A stretch of DNA of 64,000 bases from Rostratula benghalensis (lineage: Eukaryota > Chordata > Aves > Charadriiformes > Rostratulidae), in contig VXAI01000092.1 in the NCBI GenBank assembly GCA_013399305.1, positions 921,997 through 985,996 on the forward strand. The letters are read 5' to 3'. Positions within the stretch are counted from its first letter, which is position 1; every line of letters begins with the position of its first letter. The notes under the pieces are model-generated. The model was not told the DNA's origin. It saw only the letters and a list, made by a program, of their open reading frames with translations, and searched no databases. Below, one piece after another: positions 1-13,848 of the stretch. A program made the translations under genes and the position numbers.

Positions 1-2489
1 CAAATGGCCCTAATCTTGAGTGGTTTTGATTCACCTGAGCTCTCAGTAGTGCTGACTTCCAAATGAATGGAAAAATCACATGTTTGTATTTATAGTATTC
101 GAAGAGCTGAATGGGAAAACCTAAAAACTTTGGGAAGAAGTGCTCTGATTCTTTTAAGATGCATCAGTTATTTTGATCAAAAGCCTCTGGTGTTCCTTGC
201 CCCATCAAAGAAACTGGGAGGAGATTAATGACATTCTTGTAGGCTAAATTTAATCCCACCCTTTAGTTCTGAATCATGCAGAACATTTAAATTACATAAC
301 ACATTTTTCGCTGTACAAAAACTGTTCTCATTAGACCTGCTTTTGCCTGTTTACTTGTAGACTTTGATTTATTCAAGAGGGGGTCAAAGCAGGCCCTTTC
401 ATATTAAATTCGTTGTCTGTAGTAGATGTGTGTTCTTCTTAAAACATGATGCAGTTACAAGCATCCCCTTTGCATCAAAACTATATCTGTTTCTGATTCA
501 TCTGCCTCTTAAAAGTGTTTTGTTGGTAGATGAAGTGGTACCTGTGGTTGTTATTTTTTACATCTGTGTTTGACAGGTGACTTAAAAAAGACTGGTCTGT
601 ATCTAGACATGCTTTGCTTTCAGCAAATGATATCATACAAATCAATTTCCTCATATTTGAAAAAAAGGAGATCAGTATTCGGTGACCCTGGTGGTTATTA
701 ACACTAACATTTAGTTAGGACAGATAGGTAGGAAAGAAATGTTTAATGAAAACAATCTTCCTCTTCGTTTTTGTTTCCTTTTCTTTAGCACCTCTTCCTT
801 CATTGGAAGGAACAAAGTTCCAGTTGCGACTGCAGCATTTATTAACAAATAAAGATTATGATCTGCAAGAGAAATTTGTTCTATGGAGTAAAACATTTCT
901 AATGCCTTTGCATTGCAGCTGCTGGTGGTTTAAATTATGACACCCAGTCCAGTGCCTTAGGGCTTGCGATTCCGTAACTTTTCAGGTGCATCAACTAAGC
1001 ATTGCCTAATTTGTTATGAAATTGAAAGAGAAGTTGTTCAATAATTCTGACTAAGTTGTGCTGCTAACATCTGTTTCCTATAAAAAATTGGTAATATGGT
1101 AAGAATTTTAAAGCATTGTTGATTGCTGGGTTCAAATAACCATTCCATGATAGTCTACCAAAGATGGCTTTTCCTTTCTTGAGAGAGTAATTTATATGTA
1201 TGAGGTGTTAAGTCCAAATGGCAGAGAAATCTAATGCTGGGTGGCATGAACAGGTAAAGGGTGTTGGTTTTGGATGCTGTTCTCCATGGAAACTGGTACA
1301 TTTATGAGATAAGTTCCGTGTTTTCATTTCTTCAATTTATCATGAAACATATTTATAATTTGATTAAGGAAATTGGTTGAGTGAATAAGGGTGACTTTGT
1401 ATAGACAATTAAAATATGTATGCTTAGCTTTTTTATTTTTAACCAGTACTTTTAATACGTGGATCAGTGGTTATCAAAAAAAAGATTTGATGTCCTTTAG
1501 CAGGTGTGCGGTATGTTCTAGAAGTGGAGGGTGTTAGATGGCTCCATTTTGTGCCAGAGTAATGGTTGGCTGGTTCCCCACCATAAGCTGAGGCCAGACT
1601 TTGATGATCACTCTGTTGTTAAGGTCAAGCAAGATCTGCTCAGAACTGTTGTCTTTTTCACTGATTTCCACATGAATTTTCCCCTCTTCTGCCACCTCTC
1701 CTGGTGCTGTAGCTGGGCAAAAGGGAGCTCGCTAGCAGGCAGGAGAATAAAAACAAGTAAAGTCAGGGGGGGTGAAGCTTGGCAAAGTCTCCTTCTTGAG
1801 AGATTGCAGTTCTGTTTCACACAGCTTCTCTTTCCCCACGTCTGTGAAAACTGTGTGTGGGGATTTATTTGAGTTACATTTTTGATGTTACGTGTGAAGT
1901 TTGCATATCAGAGAGAGATGACGTACTGCACCTGACTCAAATTTGCTATTTTTTATGACTGACTTAGCTGCAGTGTGTTAGGAACTTTAGTGGAGATGAG
2001 AAGCCAGCTATGGTGATCTCTTCGCTGCAGGAACCTTCCAGATATTTTCAGATTTTTCAGTAGTATTTGTTTCTGCTATATTTTGTTGTCTCTGCATGTC
2101 AGCTTCCTAAGGGAAAAAACTGATAGCTGTGAGGTCTGAGTGTGCATGTGAGTAGCTTAATGGGATGTAACTGACACATTTTAAAAGCTCACCCTTTCTT
2201 AACTGCTGTACCTTGTGCTCGTGTACTTCAGAGCTAGGCTTCATCTCTGATACAGCCAGCCTTGATAAGGAAATACATGCAAATCTTGTTCAGAGGCAGA
2301 GCAATGAATTTAAAAAACTTGTTTCAGAAGACAAATAGATGGTCAGGAGCCTCAGGATTTTCAGACAAAAATGAGCATTATATTATTCATAATTTCTTTC
2401 CTGTGGTTACAAGCTACTTCCAAACGTGGAAAACTGCCTCCATTGAGTGAAGGTAAAGAAAACAATGAATTTTTATGTTTACTGATGTT

Positions 2490-2740
2490 TTAGAGAGATA
2501 TATATAAAACTATATGAAGTTAGGCCTTTAAGATCTATATATATATGTGTATGTAGAATAGATCTCTCTCTCTCAATAGCTATAACAAAAGAACTCACAT
2601 GTGTATATACATATATGGAGTTATTTTTCATTATATGCCAGGATATATAGGTATGGCTATATCTCAAAGAACTCTGTAGATACACACACACTCTTGAGTT
2701 CTTTGATTTTTAATATATATATATGTGTGTATACTTGCAA
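2490..2740. repeat. AT/GT microsatellite region with nested inverted repeats
   Basis: Imperfect (TA)n, (TG)n/(CA)n and (TC)n runs alternate over about 250 bp. Within it, CAAAGAACTC (2665-2674) pairs perfectly with GAGTTCTTTG (2696-2705) around a 21-nt loop containing (AC)n. Open frames read through it are artefacts of simple sequence. Confidence 0.85.
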
Positions 2741-3557
2741 ATAATGCCCTGTTGCATCTGGATATTTTCAGGCAGGCAAAAAAGTGTGGATTTGTTTAAT
2801 TATTTTTTAATCTCCATGATTACCAATACTCAGAAGGTTTGTTCAGTGACTTGTATGATGTCTTCTTAATGACTACGGAAGTGTGAACTGTTGGTCTCTT
2901 TAAGGTATATTTGTATAGCTTATTTATGCTTAGGAGCTATCATGAACTTAAATCTCTACCTGGTACTAAACTGAGACCGTCAGTTTTATTGCTAAGAATG
3001 GGTTCCTTGGGAATGCTAAACTATGTTTGTTGCTTACATATCTTGTTATACATTCCCAACATTAAGCAATTGTCAAATACATCCTCTGGATGAACTCTGT
3101 TCATCAGAGTTCCTGCTAAATCATGCAATCAAATCATACTGGTAGGCCAAACAATTCACACAAAACAATTTTAACTTTGACTTCCAGCCATTGGATATTG
3201 TCATAAGAAAAATATAATGATAGGCGTTGAATCTCTGAATAAATTTATCCTGAAATTATTTTATCTAAAACTGCTGCTGCTGTTTTGAGGAGCAACTTTT
3301 TCGCTTAGTCTGTGCTTGAATTTCAGCTCAAGCAACTGAATTCCTTGTTCGTCTTTTCTCTTCACATGGTTCCTTTTCTACATCGTTGCTTGTGTCAGTC
3401 TAACACAGTGAGGCATTAGAGCCCAGCAATCTGCACCAGGCTTGCTCACACTCCCTCTTCTTATTGTATAAGGGGAGGGTTTATAAATTGTGTGTCTCCT
3501 TTTCCTTTTTTATGCCAGCTGACTTAGGGCGGTCTATGGAGTTTGTTACTGCTTAAA

Positions 3558-4474
3558 ATCATAGAATCATTTTGGTTGAAAAAAAAGACCTGTAAGATCA
3601 TTGAGTCCAACTGTTAGTCTGGCACTGCCAAGTTACCACTAAACCATGTCCTTCAGCACCACGTCTACCTGTCTTTTAAACATCTCCAGGTATGGTGACT
3701 CCACCACTTCCTTGCGCTGCCTGTTCCAATGCTTGACAACCTCTTCTGTGAAGAAATTTTTCCTGATACCCAATCTAAACCTCCACTGGTGCAACTTTAG
3801 GCTGTTTCCTCTCATCCTATCACTTCCTACCTGGGAGAAGAGACCAACCCCTGCTTTGCCACACCCTCCTTTCAGGTGGTTGTAGAGAGTCATAAGGTCT
3901 CCCCTCAGTCTCCTTTTCTCCAGGCTAAACAACCCCAGCTCCCTCAGCCACTCCTCATAAGACTTGTGCTCTAGACCCTTCACCAGCTTTGCTGCCCTTC
4001 TCTGGACATGCTCCAGCACCTCAATGTCTTTCTTGTGATGAGGGGCCCACAATCAAACATAGTATTTGAGATGGGGCCTCACCAATGCTGAGTACAGGAG
4101 GACAATCACTTCTCTAGTCCTGCTGTTCACAATTCTGATACAGGCCAGGCTGTTATTGTCTGTCTTGATCAGCTGGGCACACTCCTGGTGCATGTTCAGC
4201 TGGCTGTTGACCAACAATCCCCAGGTCCTTTTCCACTGTACGGCTTTCCAGCCACTCTTCCCCAGGCCTGTAGCGCTGCATGGGGTGACCCAAGTGCAGG
4301 ACCTGGCACTTGGTTTTGTTGAACTTCATACCATTGGCTCTTCACTTTCATCCTGTCCAGGTCCCTCTGTAGAGCCTTCCTACCCTCAAGTAGATCAACA
4401 CTTCTGCCCAACTTGGTGTTATCTGCAAATTTACTGAGCGTATTCTCAATCCCCTCATCCAGATTGAGGCTCAC
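3558..4474 (-). mobile_element. CR1 LINE, 5'-truncated, end of RT and C-terminal part of ORF2
   Basis: Read on the minus strand, this is the 3' part of a CR1 retrotransposon, ending (left edge) with the avian 3' signature ATCATAGAATCAT. The minus frame 4474-4196 carries [20 protein letters not shown]. It has FADN where CR1 reverse transcriptases have FADD, so a catalytic Asp is lost. A frameshift follows, and the frame 4052-3639 continues with [23 protein letters not shown], the typical CR1 C-terminal region. It lies antisense to STK3 and is inactive. Confidence 0.93.
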
Positions 4475-5879
4475 TTAAAATAAATGAAACTTTCTTCTTC
4501 CTGCTTGGGTAGTTTGTTTGATCACCTTTATGGCATTTCTAGCTATGGTTTTACATTCCCTTTAAGTTACGAAGGCTTATTCCCTTCTTTGGTGGGCATT
4601 TCCATTTATGGACAAAGAAGGTAATGCATTGGACACAGGGCTTGTTGGGGACCTTGATTATTCAGTGCCTGGGACTACGCCACAGGAAAGATCCTTTGGG
4701 GTGTGCTATGTTGTTTTTGAGTCACAGCTTCAGGACATCATCCCACCTAACTCCTTGTAAGGAGTGAAGAGAAACTGCTGGAGCAATAATCAGGATATCA
4801 TCCTCTGCTCTTTCTGGTCTTGCTATCTGTTCTAGAGAAGCCTTTGCTTTATCACTTACTCAGTGCTTTCAGGCTGAGTGTCCAGCACTTGTCTACCTGA
4901 AGTCTGAGCCAGTAGTATTCAGCAGCTTTTGAGCTCTTGCTGTCTTCCAATTCAGTTGCTCTCGTTTCTAGTTTGAAATATATTTGGGTGCACTTTGCAG
5001 CCTGGTATTAGACTAAATGTGTAGGGTTGCAGAGGGAAGACATCAGCCCTAAATACAGTGATAGAGGAAAGAACATTCCAGAGAAATGTAAGGAACAGTA
5101 GAGATGTAGAGTTTGTAGGTACAGTCATGGGCCTTCTAATGCAAAGTTTACAGTGGCCCTGTTTTATATTAGTACTTTGCTTTGGTCTTGAAAAATGGAC
5201 TCTATGCCTGGAATTCCCATCCACACTGTGCTAGATCATAACTAAATTTTACAGTATCTGTGAAACTCAGGTTGCCTAGTATGGTTTCAGGCTTCATCCT
5301 GTTTCAATAAGACATTGACGTGGTCATCCACATCTCATTATTCACATCAGAGACTTTGGATGCAAGAGCTCCTCTGTGGCCTGAGGACAATGTATGTGTG
5401 ACCAAGAGGAGCAATCTCCTAAGGGAGAGGGCTTTCTCCCAGATGAGGGTCAGTCTCCTGAGGAACACTGGCAAAGGAAGGATGCACAAAATCAAGGGAA
5501 GCTGAATGCTTATGAAGCTGTTTATTATGCTGAATTTTTTATCTTTTCACCCAAGATGTATACAGTAATATAATATTTCTCAGGAACAGCTTCTGAAAGT
5601 TTTCAGAAAAAATTGCATCTGGGACAATGCTTCAAGAAGTCTTTTTGCTTTGGAAGTTTATAGAAATTAACAATTCCATATTTCGTATTCAGTTCCCTAT
5701 TACATATCAAGCTTTTTCATTATGATTTTTGTCACTTATGTTACTTCTCCATTTAATTGATTCTGTGAGGGGCGTTTTTTTTTTGTTTTTCCAGTCACAT
5801 TGTGTTTGAGCACTGAGAGTCCTATTCAGCTAAGAAGTGTCCTGGGGCATACTTGAGGTATTCAAGTACCATGTCTGAA

Positions 5880-5985
5880 CATGGTCCTGGGCAACCGCCT
5901 CTGGGTGACTCTCCTTGAGCAGGGATGTTGGACAAGATAACGTTCAGAGGTCCCTTCCAATCTCAACCGTTTTGTGACACTGTGC
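5880..5985 (+). mobile_element. CR1 3'-end fragment
   Basis: The run GGTCCTGGGCAACC...GAGCAGGGATGTTGGAC...AGGTCCCTTCCAATCTCAACC is the characteristic CR1 3' region in sense orientation. It is short and diverged, and ends near GTGACACTGTG, a decayed terminal repeat. Confidence 0.85.
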
Positions 5986-7510
5986 TATCCCTCAGAAATT
6001 CTTTCAAGTGTGTAGTCATCTGCTTCCATCCACACCTTTTAATAGTCGTCCTTTTTGTTGACCTTGGATCTGCAGAGGAATGGGGCAGTTTGAGTAATTT
6101 TATTACTCTTTGTGCAGATCTTTTTATTGGGGTTAGGTTATTATTTTCTTATGTTGGGAAGTGAATCAGCTGATAGTTTTTTCAAAATTGCATGCATCCC
6201 TTAGCTAACATTATAGATGTCAGGCATGCTTTAACTTTCTACTTGCTTATGAATATCTCTTGCCTCTATTGTCTCTGCTGTAGGGAGCTTTTTAATTACT
6301 ATTATCTCAATTTGGGACCATCATATTGGATAGAGGAATTTCTGTGAAGCTGCTTGAGTGGAATGAATCCATACAATTATAGCAAGAGATAGAGGTGAGA
6401 TCTTCAGCATTTTCAAAGTGTACTTTTCTCAGATCTGCAAAGCCTTCACTTGGTAGTTCCATACACATACTGTAAAGTACTTTGCCATTTGGAGGCTGTT
6501 CAAATGAGATGAGTCTTGATAAGATGCTCTTTGAGATGCTTTTCATGTGAACTGTGTAGTTTACCCAGTGAATAGTTATCATATTGCTGGAGGAGCCAGG
6601 AGCGTGAATGCTAACGTATCAGTTCAAGGAGAAAGACCATTTACATGTGTATGGCCCCCATGTCTCGAACCTTTGCATTCAAAATTCCATCCTCCCTTCT
6701 GCCTTGAGGTGTTTTTGTATAAACTGGGGGCAAGCTGCTAGGGGCTAAGGGTATGATAAGGCCCATTTATCAGCATTTCTAGTCAGTGCTTCAGCCATGG
6801 CTATATTGTTTGTGTACTTGAGTGATTACAACAGACACATTGCTAAACTGTAATTTTTCCAGTAATATAGGCTATAAATTTTTGTTCCCTAAGCTGTTTG
6901 TGAAAGAAAGTTATTTCTGTGTGTACTTACAGTAATGGGACTTTGCTTTCAATTGAATATTTTTTTTTTCCTCTGCAGCGTCAATCATTGCAGGGAAGCT
7001 TTGATACATGCTTGAATAGAACAGAATGCAATAGGGTAAATGAGACCTTAACGAAAATTTAGAAAGTGTGATTAATAAGTAAGTTTTTGAATAAGGCAGT
7101 ACAACACAGACCACAGATTAGATCAAAAGCTATAAAATTTTGCCAGCATTGCAATAAAGTATTCTAGGTTAAATAATTTGGGAATCTTGATAGACGCTTG
7201 CTTTAAAAAAAAAAAAAAAATTCTCCCTTGGGTTTATTTTAAACTAGGTTTTAGCAAAGTCATTTAGATGCAAGGCCAATTCACACTATTGTGGATTCTT
7301 TTATCTCAGTGTCTGCCTATCTTCTGGCTTCAAAATGTTGCATTTTACCAATAAGCTTCTTTTTCTTTATTACATGGACAATTTTTTTTTCTTTGTCCTT
7401 GATCCTGGCGAGTGATACCATCTACATGCAACGAAGCAGTTTATCTGCGTGACTTCTGTGTATTTCCTCTGTGTAATACTTTAAAGATGATGACCAAGTC
7501 TGGAAGACAT

Positions 7511-7553
7511 CTAATTAGAGTTAGAAGTTATTAGCATAATGGAATCTAATTAG
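7511..7553. promoter_or_regulatory. Paired homeodomain palindromes
   Basis: CTAATTAG occurs at 7511-7518 and 7546-7553, 35 bp apart. Each is a perfect palindrome of the TAAT core. The flanks (TTAGCATAATGG, TTGCGTTATGC) contain more AT-rich POU or homeodomain-like sites. This is a motif match only. Confidence 0.3.
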
Positions 7554-10500
7554 TGTGTGTTGCGTTATGCTCCTCTTCCCTGTATTGGATGAAGAAGCCG
7601 ATCACATTAGGGGAAGTAGAGATGGGTACAAAACTAGAGATGATACATATAATACATAACTTGCATAATTCAGTGTGTTTATAGCATAAGCAACTAACTG
7701 GGCTACTATTTTTTTAAATACACATCAAATTTTATTTCAACAGTTGTTACTACTGTTTGAGATGTAGAAAAGTTCTGGAAAAAATAGTGCCAAATCCAGA
7801 TGTGGTTAGAAGGAATACCATTGATTTGCAGTCAGTAACGTTGTCTAGATTGATCTTTTATTTAGCAGTGGAGATATTAGTTATCATTTTATAGCTAGTG
7901 TTTTTGTCAGAAAAGATTTGGTCCTTGATCATGACTAAGACATTAACAAAGACACATTGTTTATTTGCCTCTTGGAGATAAGCTTGGGGATTTTCCTACC
8001 CCTCTGGAATGAGTTTCTCTGCATTATCAGTAAAGGTTATTGTATGGCTAATTACATGGCAGTTCAGGTTGACTTAAGAATACAAACGTTATTGCAGAAA
8101 TAGCAGAGGCTTAGACCGTTATTATTTCTAGTGTTCACTAAATCTCCAGTGCTGTGTTTTTCTTTTTTACTGTGTTAAGTTCAAATGAGCAGGCTTGAAA
8201 AGGTTAGTTAGCCACTGGGGATATTAAAAATAAAGTGGAAACTACATTGTTTATACTTCTTAGAATATTAAAAATGCTTTTTTAAAAAAAAAATGAGTGG
8301 AGAAAGAGGAAATAAAAACTTCTGGTGAGTCTGTTTGTATCTATCACCTCAGGGTGGAAAAGAGATGGATTTTAAATTAGTATATTTCAATGTGAGAAAT
8401 CTAGAAGAAAAAAAAAAAGGTATTTTTTTTAGCTTCAATTCTGTGTTTGATGTTAGTCAAAATGTAACTCAAGCAATTGTGTTCTGTAGCCACTGTATGA
8501 CCTACCCAGCGGCAATTGGCATTCCCTGGCTGGTTTTTTTTTTTTTTTTAAAAAGCTAATTGGCCCATGTTTAGCTTACTAAATGTCATCTGGACTCAGT
8601 AAAACGCCAGTGACCTGCACTGAATTAGTGTAATTGTAATACAAACAGAACATCTCATAGTTTTGGTCTTATACAGGAAAAGAGAAAGTTGGAGAGATTT
8701 TTTTTCAGTTTGATAAATAAAACTGAAGATACAGGGAACCAACTTGGGCTTCTATTTCTTTTTACTTTTGTCTTTTAACTAATAATAATAATAATTGGCA
8801 TTTGAATTTTTTTCTGTATATTTTCTCCTTGGAACATTTTCCGTTCTGGAAGAATCTTCCCTGGGATGTATGTCATGCCAGGTATTAAATGATAAATCAT
8901 GACCAGTCATTGCTAGTTACAGTTTCATCAGACCCAACGTCATTTCAGAAAGTTGTTTTCTTTTTCATTTACCTGCTTGACCACAATTTGGTATATTGTC
9001 TTACCTTTGTCAGTTGGTAGGATTACTTTTGAATGCCATTAAGTAGTTAGGTAGGTTACACCTACCAAGATAACAAAGTGCCACGAAGAACTAAAGTTTC
9101 AGTTCCAGTGGTATATTTTAATTTTAACTCTGACTTTGATCTTGCAGTTGTATTATTCATTTTAGTTTAAAAGTGGTGTTAATTTTTTTTTTTAAATGTA
9201 AAGACTAATGTCATCGTGTGAGTATCACTGTGCCTTGCACATACTTCTCTTTTCATTTTGTCATTCAAATGTCCAAATTTTCCTTTGTGATGCCTCCCAC
9301 TGCTTGTGGTTGCATCATGGCCTATGGAGTTAAAAAAAGTTAGATTTGTTCTAGCCAACTATGTTTCTTTACAGGAAAGGATGTAGATAAATTTTACACT
9401 AATCTAGCAATGAAATTAGGGGGCTACAGTGTAAATTATGTTTTTACTACTGTTTTTACTCTCCTGCGGAGAGTAGAGTCTTGTATTTTCTCAGGTACCT
9501 TGGGTTTCAGTGGAGTAGAGACAGGAGAAGTTTTCCTTCTTTGCTTGAAAGTAGACAGAACTTTAAGATGTAAGAATGTGATACTGTTTCATAGACTCTC
9601 TGTAATCTTCTCTAATTAATTAGGTACTTCAATTATTCCAGCAGGATGTAGGCATTTACCGTCTGGAATACTGTAATATATCAGTTTAATTTTAGTTCTT
9701 AGTTTGAAAACTGCAAGTGAATGGGTCACGTTTCTTTGTGCTGGTGGATGGATTTTGCTATCGCTTGTTCATTTGTTCCCATTGTAAATGGTGAAGTAGG
9801 AAGAAGCAAACACTGTTGTGAGCATTTATCCTTTGTGTCCTTTGTGTTCATGCTGCTTCTGTTAAACATGCTCATTCTGTTTCTGTATCTAGGCTGACCA
9901 GACATGATTTTTTTTTTATTTTTTTTTTTTGTTAAATTATTTCCAAAGTCACATTTGGACATTCTAGTGGGCTGTCAGCCACTGTAAGTTTTTAAATTCA
10001 CAACGTGGAGATTACTTTTCTTGCAAGAGTCCATTCCAGTTGTGATAGGACTGGATTAAATTCCTGGTTTCTTTTATGCTACATCCTTACATAATTCGCA
10101 TAAAATCAGAGGCAGAAGAGCTGCTGCAGGGAGAGAGATCAGCGTGTTATGGATACACATGGAGTTTCATTTTGTTAAGTCATTCTGTAATGGACTCTTC
10201 CACTGAATTTCCAGGTTAGACATGGGAAAAATACTGTGTCTTCTGAGACTGCTTGATTTGCATGAACACACGGCAAATAGAGGAAGGTGGTGGTGTTGGA
10301 AATGATCTTGGAAACACATACCCAAATTTTCATCATACAATTCTGAAACTGTGTTTGTCAATAATCTTTGGTAGAATACAATTACAAATTCTGGGACTTC
10401 TCAGGTAGTTTATTAGAAACTTTCCTACTCTGTAACGTGAATATTCTCTGTTGAAATTGAAACTTATTATCTCTTCTGTTCTATACAGACTGGAAAAAAA

Positions 10501-10582
10501 TACTTTCTCCCTCTTTGAAGTGGAGTTTAATGTGTTGGAGGCTGTTACCATGTTCTCACTGTAGGCACCTCCTCTATATACT

Positions 10583-10745
10583 AGGCAACCCTAATTCAGT
10601 CAGTCTTTCCTTGCGGAATATGTTTTTTAAATATTTAAGTGTTATAGTTGCTCTCTTTTCAACAAACTTTGCTTGGTTCACACATATTTGAAAGTGTGAA
10701 GCCTAAAAGTGAACAGAGTACTGCTGCTGGAGGTCTAATGTATCC
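10583..10745 (-). mobile_element. Old degenerate CR1-like fragment
   Basis: On the minus strand this resembles the CR1 C-terminal ORF2 region. Blocks such as CCTAATTCAGTCAGTCTTTCCTTG and AGAGTACTGCTGCTGGAGGTCTAATG line up in order with parts of the clearer copies (compare 24265-24410). Divergence is high, so this is inference from block order. Confidence 0.45.
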
Positions 10746-12404
10746 TGAAAAAAGACAAACTACTGCATATTTCTTCAATGCTTTCTCTCATTACTCCAGT
10801 GTGTGGTTATGACAGAGGTTTCACATTTAAACTTACTACAGCTTTTTCTCACAAATATAAGTTACTCACTCCTTGACTCTTTTATTAGTAAATATAATTG
10901 CAAATGCAATTTTTCCACTTCATGTCTCAGTAAATGTTAGTATATTTCTGGATGTAATCACTACCTCATTTTCTCAGAAACTGCAGAAAATACTGTGGGA
11001 AGAAGAGAAAAGATTTCATTATTGAAGGAAGCTATATGGTAGGAGTTTTCTTGGAGGGAAGTAAATTTCTTAGTGTGGGTAACAGAATTGGAAACTTGTA
11101 GGCATTATGTCTCTCAAGTTTCAAGATTATACTGAAACAGGAGTAGATGAAATCTATGGTGAAAGAAGACTAAATGAATCAAAAGACTATTCCCTGCATT
11201 CAGTCACATAATGTATGCTATCAGAACCATTTCCTTGCTTTGTAACTGATAAGTAACTAGTTGTTCAGGTTCAATACTGAAAAAAGAAAAAGCTGTTCAG
11301 GTTCAAGACTCTTGTCTTAAGTTGTAAATTTCTTGGATTCTGTGAACATGGGGATTTAAGTGAATAGCAAGATACTTCTATCTGAGGGAGGTACCAACAT
11401 TGAAGACACCCTGTTCCTCTTGATTCCTGAACACCCGCGTCTGGGAAATAGCTTTTGGGCAGGGAGTTGCCTGGCTCTTGAGCAAAGATCTGCCGTGATG
11501 TATGATTTATTCTGAGAGGCTCTTAAATGTTGGTGAAGTTTCCTGAGGGCTATGGTAGAATCTGAAATTGACTAGTGGTCCAAAGTGGCTTGATCTCTCT
11601 GTTATGCTGGTTTCCTCACAAAGAGGAGATGTTGCTCATCACTATCAAAAGGGAATTCTTTCCTATAAAACTATGTTTAAAAATATCTTCTTTTCCAAGA
11701 CTATGTTAAATGAAAATTGAATTAGAAGGTTAAACCACTATATCAGATACTTCTTTCAGTCTACAGTCAGCTTAATATGCTTTTTTTTCCTACTGTAAAA
11801 AGAAACCAGCAACCTACTCAACAACTCTTCACTCTCCCACCCACCCCACTGAAAAAATAATATTCTTAAAAAACCCTGCATGTTGTACATACACGTGTGC
11901 ACACTTCTTCCTTCTCCTGGTTAAACATGTTTTTTCTCACCCAGTGCCGATAGTGAGGATACTTTTCAGAACAACAATCATGAATTAAATTGTGGCTCAT
12001 TTAGGTTTTTGTTTTGGTGAGTGAAATTATTGGAAACACTGCCGTAGGTGGTGTCTGAGCACTGCAGTTCCTTTCAGGTGTTTGAAATGCTTGTGTGTGT
12101 TTGTAAGATTTGCTGACTTTCATTGTCTTGGTTGTTTAGATTGTTTTAGTCATTGTGATTTTGGTGGGTGTTTGGTGGTTTTTTATTTTATGATGGTTTT
12201 TTATTTTCCTGGTTACTGTAGGAATGTGAAGACTTGTAATTATTGCAGATGTGAACTTTCAGTACAACCTTTCAATAAAATGTTACATTATTTTACTATT
12301 GTGTACCCGTATGGGAAATTTACAAGTTAGGTTTTTTTTTTTTTTTCTTCTGAAAAATCATGTATAAGTCGATAAAAAAAAACCCCAAACCAAACAAAAC
12401 ATCG

Positions 12405-12862
12405 TCTAGTTCTAAACCCCCTGACATAGGCAGGGACACCTCCCACTAGACCAGGTTGCTCAAAGCCTCATCCAGCCTGGCCTTGAACACTTCCAGGGAT
12501 GGGGCATCCTCAATGTCTCTGGGCAACCTGTTCCAGTGCCTCACCACCATCACAGTAAAGAATTTCCTCCTAATACCTAATCTAACTCTCCTCTCTTTCA
12601 GTATAAATACATTACCCCTTGTCCTACAGCTACACCCCTGATAAAGAGTTCCCTCCCATCTCTCCTGTAGGCCCCCTTAGGTACTGAAAGGCTGCTATAA
12701 GGTCTCCCAGGAGCCTTCTCTTCTCTGGGCTGAACAACCCCAACTCTCTCAGCCTATCTTCATAGGGCAGATGCTCCAGCCCTCTGATCATCTTTGTTGC
12801 CCTTCTCTGGACTTGCTCCAACAGTTCCTCATAATCTTTAACTGCCCGGAGTAGTTCAAGCA
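12405..12862 (-). mobile_element. CR1 LINE 3' fragment
   Basis: The antisense CR1 3' region includes CTCATCCAGCCTGGCCTTGAACAC, GGGCAACCTGTTCCAGTGCC and the minus-strand frame 12863-12630 with [38 protein letters not shown] (given in pieces: [27 protein letters not shown]). It is followed on the left by an A/C-rich stretch from about 12370. It is truncated and inactive. Confidence 0.92.
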
Positions 12863-13824
12863 TAAAATCTCAAGTAGCCTGAAATTACTTTTGTTTTCAG
12901 CTAGTGTCTTTAAAAATTGTGTAATTTCACTTATCTAAAGAATCCTCCATCTCCCACCTGAAAAAAACCCCAAAGAAATGACAACAACAACAAAAAAACG
13001 TGAAACCAATGAACAGTTAAAAGACCTTCATGGACTGCAGATATTTCCATGCTTTCTTTTTCATTTCTATGGATTTTCAAAAAGCATTTATTGCCATTCT
13101 TTAAAGGCTTATTATCTAAGTTGAAGGGGGGGAGAATTTTGAGGATCAGACTGCTGACACTCTCCTACTGTAACTTCATCAATGAGTTCATAATCTTGCA
13201 GGTGAAATGGGAACTTGAATGTTATGTCTGTATACCAAAAGGAAATGGGAGGACAGTGTTCAGAATTCATGAATATTTTGTGGTGAAAAGATGGATTCAG
13301 GAAATTGAAATAGCCCTACTGAACTGGATATTCCGTTCCAATTGTTACTCCATTTTAAAGCAGAAGATGGAAAGTTGGGACAAGGTAATAGCTAAAGAGT
13401 TTACAGGCAAAAGTCATGAAGAGTTCCCCAAATCATTGGGAAGTATGTAAATATGTTGAAAGAAAGCCTGGAGAAATATTGATAGGTCTACTGGAATTGA
13501 ATGGAGAGGAAGAAGAAACAAGCAAGCTTGCGAAAGAAGGCTACTGCAGAGAAACAAAGTTGTTTCTTTGCATACAACTCCAAGTCATTTGCTGAGTTGC
13601 TTCCAGGTCTCTTTGGAGATTACAAGTGATGATTTGTAATATAGAATGGAGTGGTCAAGAAACTTTCAGAAAGAAAATGAAACAGAACAAAACCTCCTGG
13701 TTAAATTGGTAAATTAGCTGGCATAGTACAGCAGGCTGAGGTGATATTTCTGGGAAAAGATTGGTGGTAATAAATATTTTTATTACTCATCTGAAAAAAA
13801 AAAGGGTTTGATAATGAACAGACA

Positions 13825-13848
13825 TATGCAGATGACATGATCCTTTTA
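13825..13848 (+). mobile_element. Possible non-LTR retrotransposon relic with YADDMILL motif
   Basis: In a + frame, TYADDMILLDE matches the catalytic motif C of many LINE reverse transcriptases (YADD followed by hydrophobic residues). The flanking frame is broken by stops within about 20-30 codons on each side. The surrounding 13.2-13.9 kb is purine-rich, as many old LINE sense strands are. I cannot align any other RT motif, so a chance match is possible. Confidence 0.3.

Noticed and set aside
13049..13450. 133-codon + strand open frame
   Set aside because: No domain, no good splice or start context, and low-complexity hydrophobic start; treated as chance or part of an old element.
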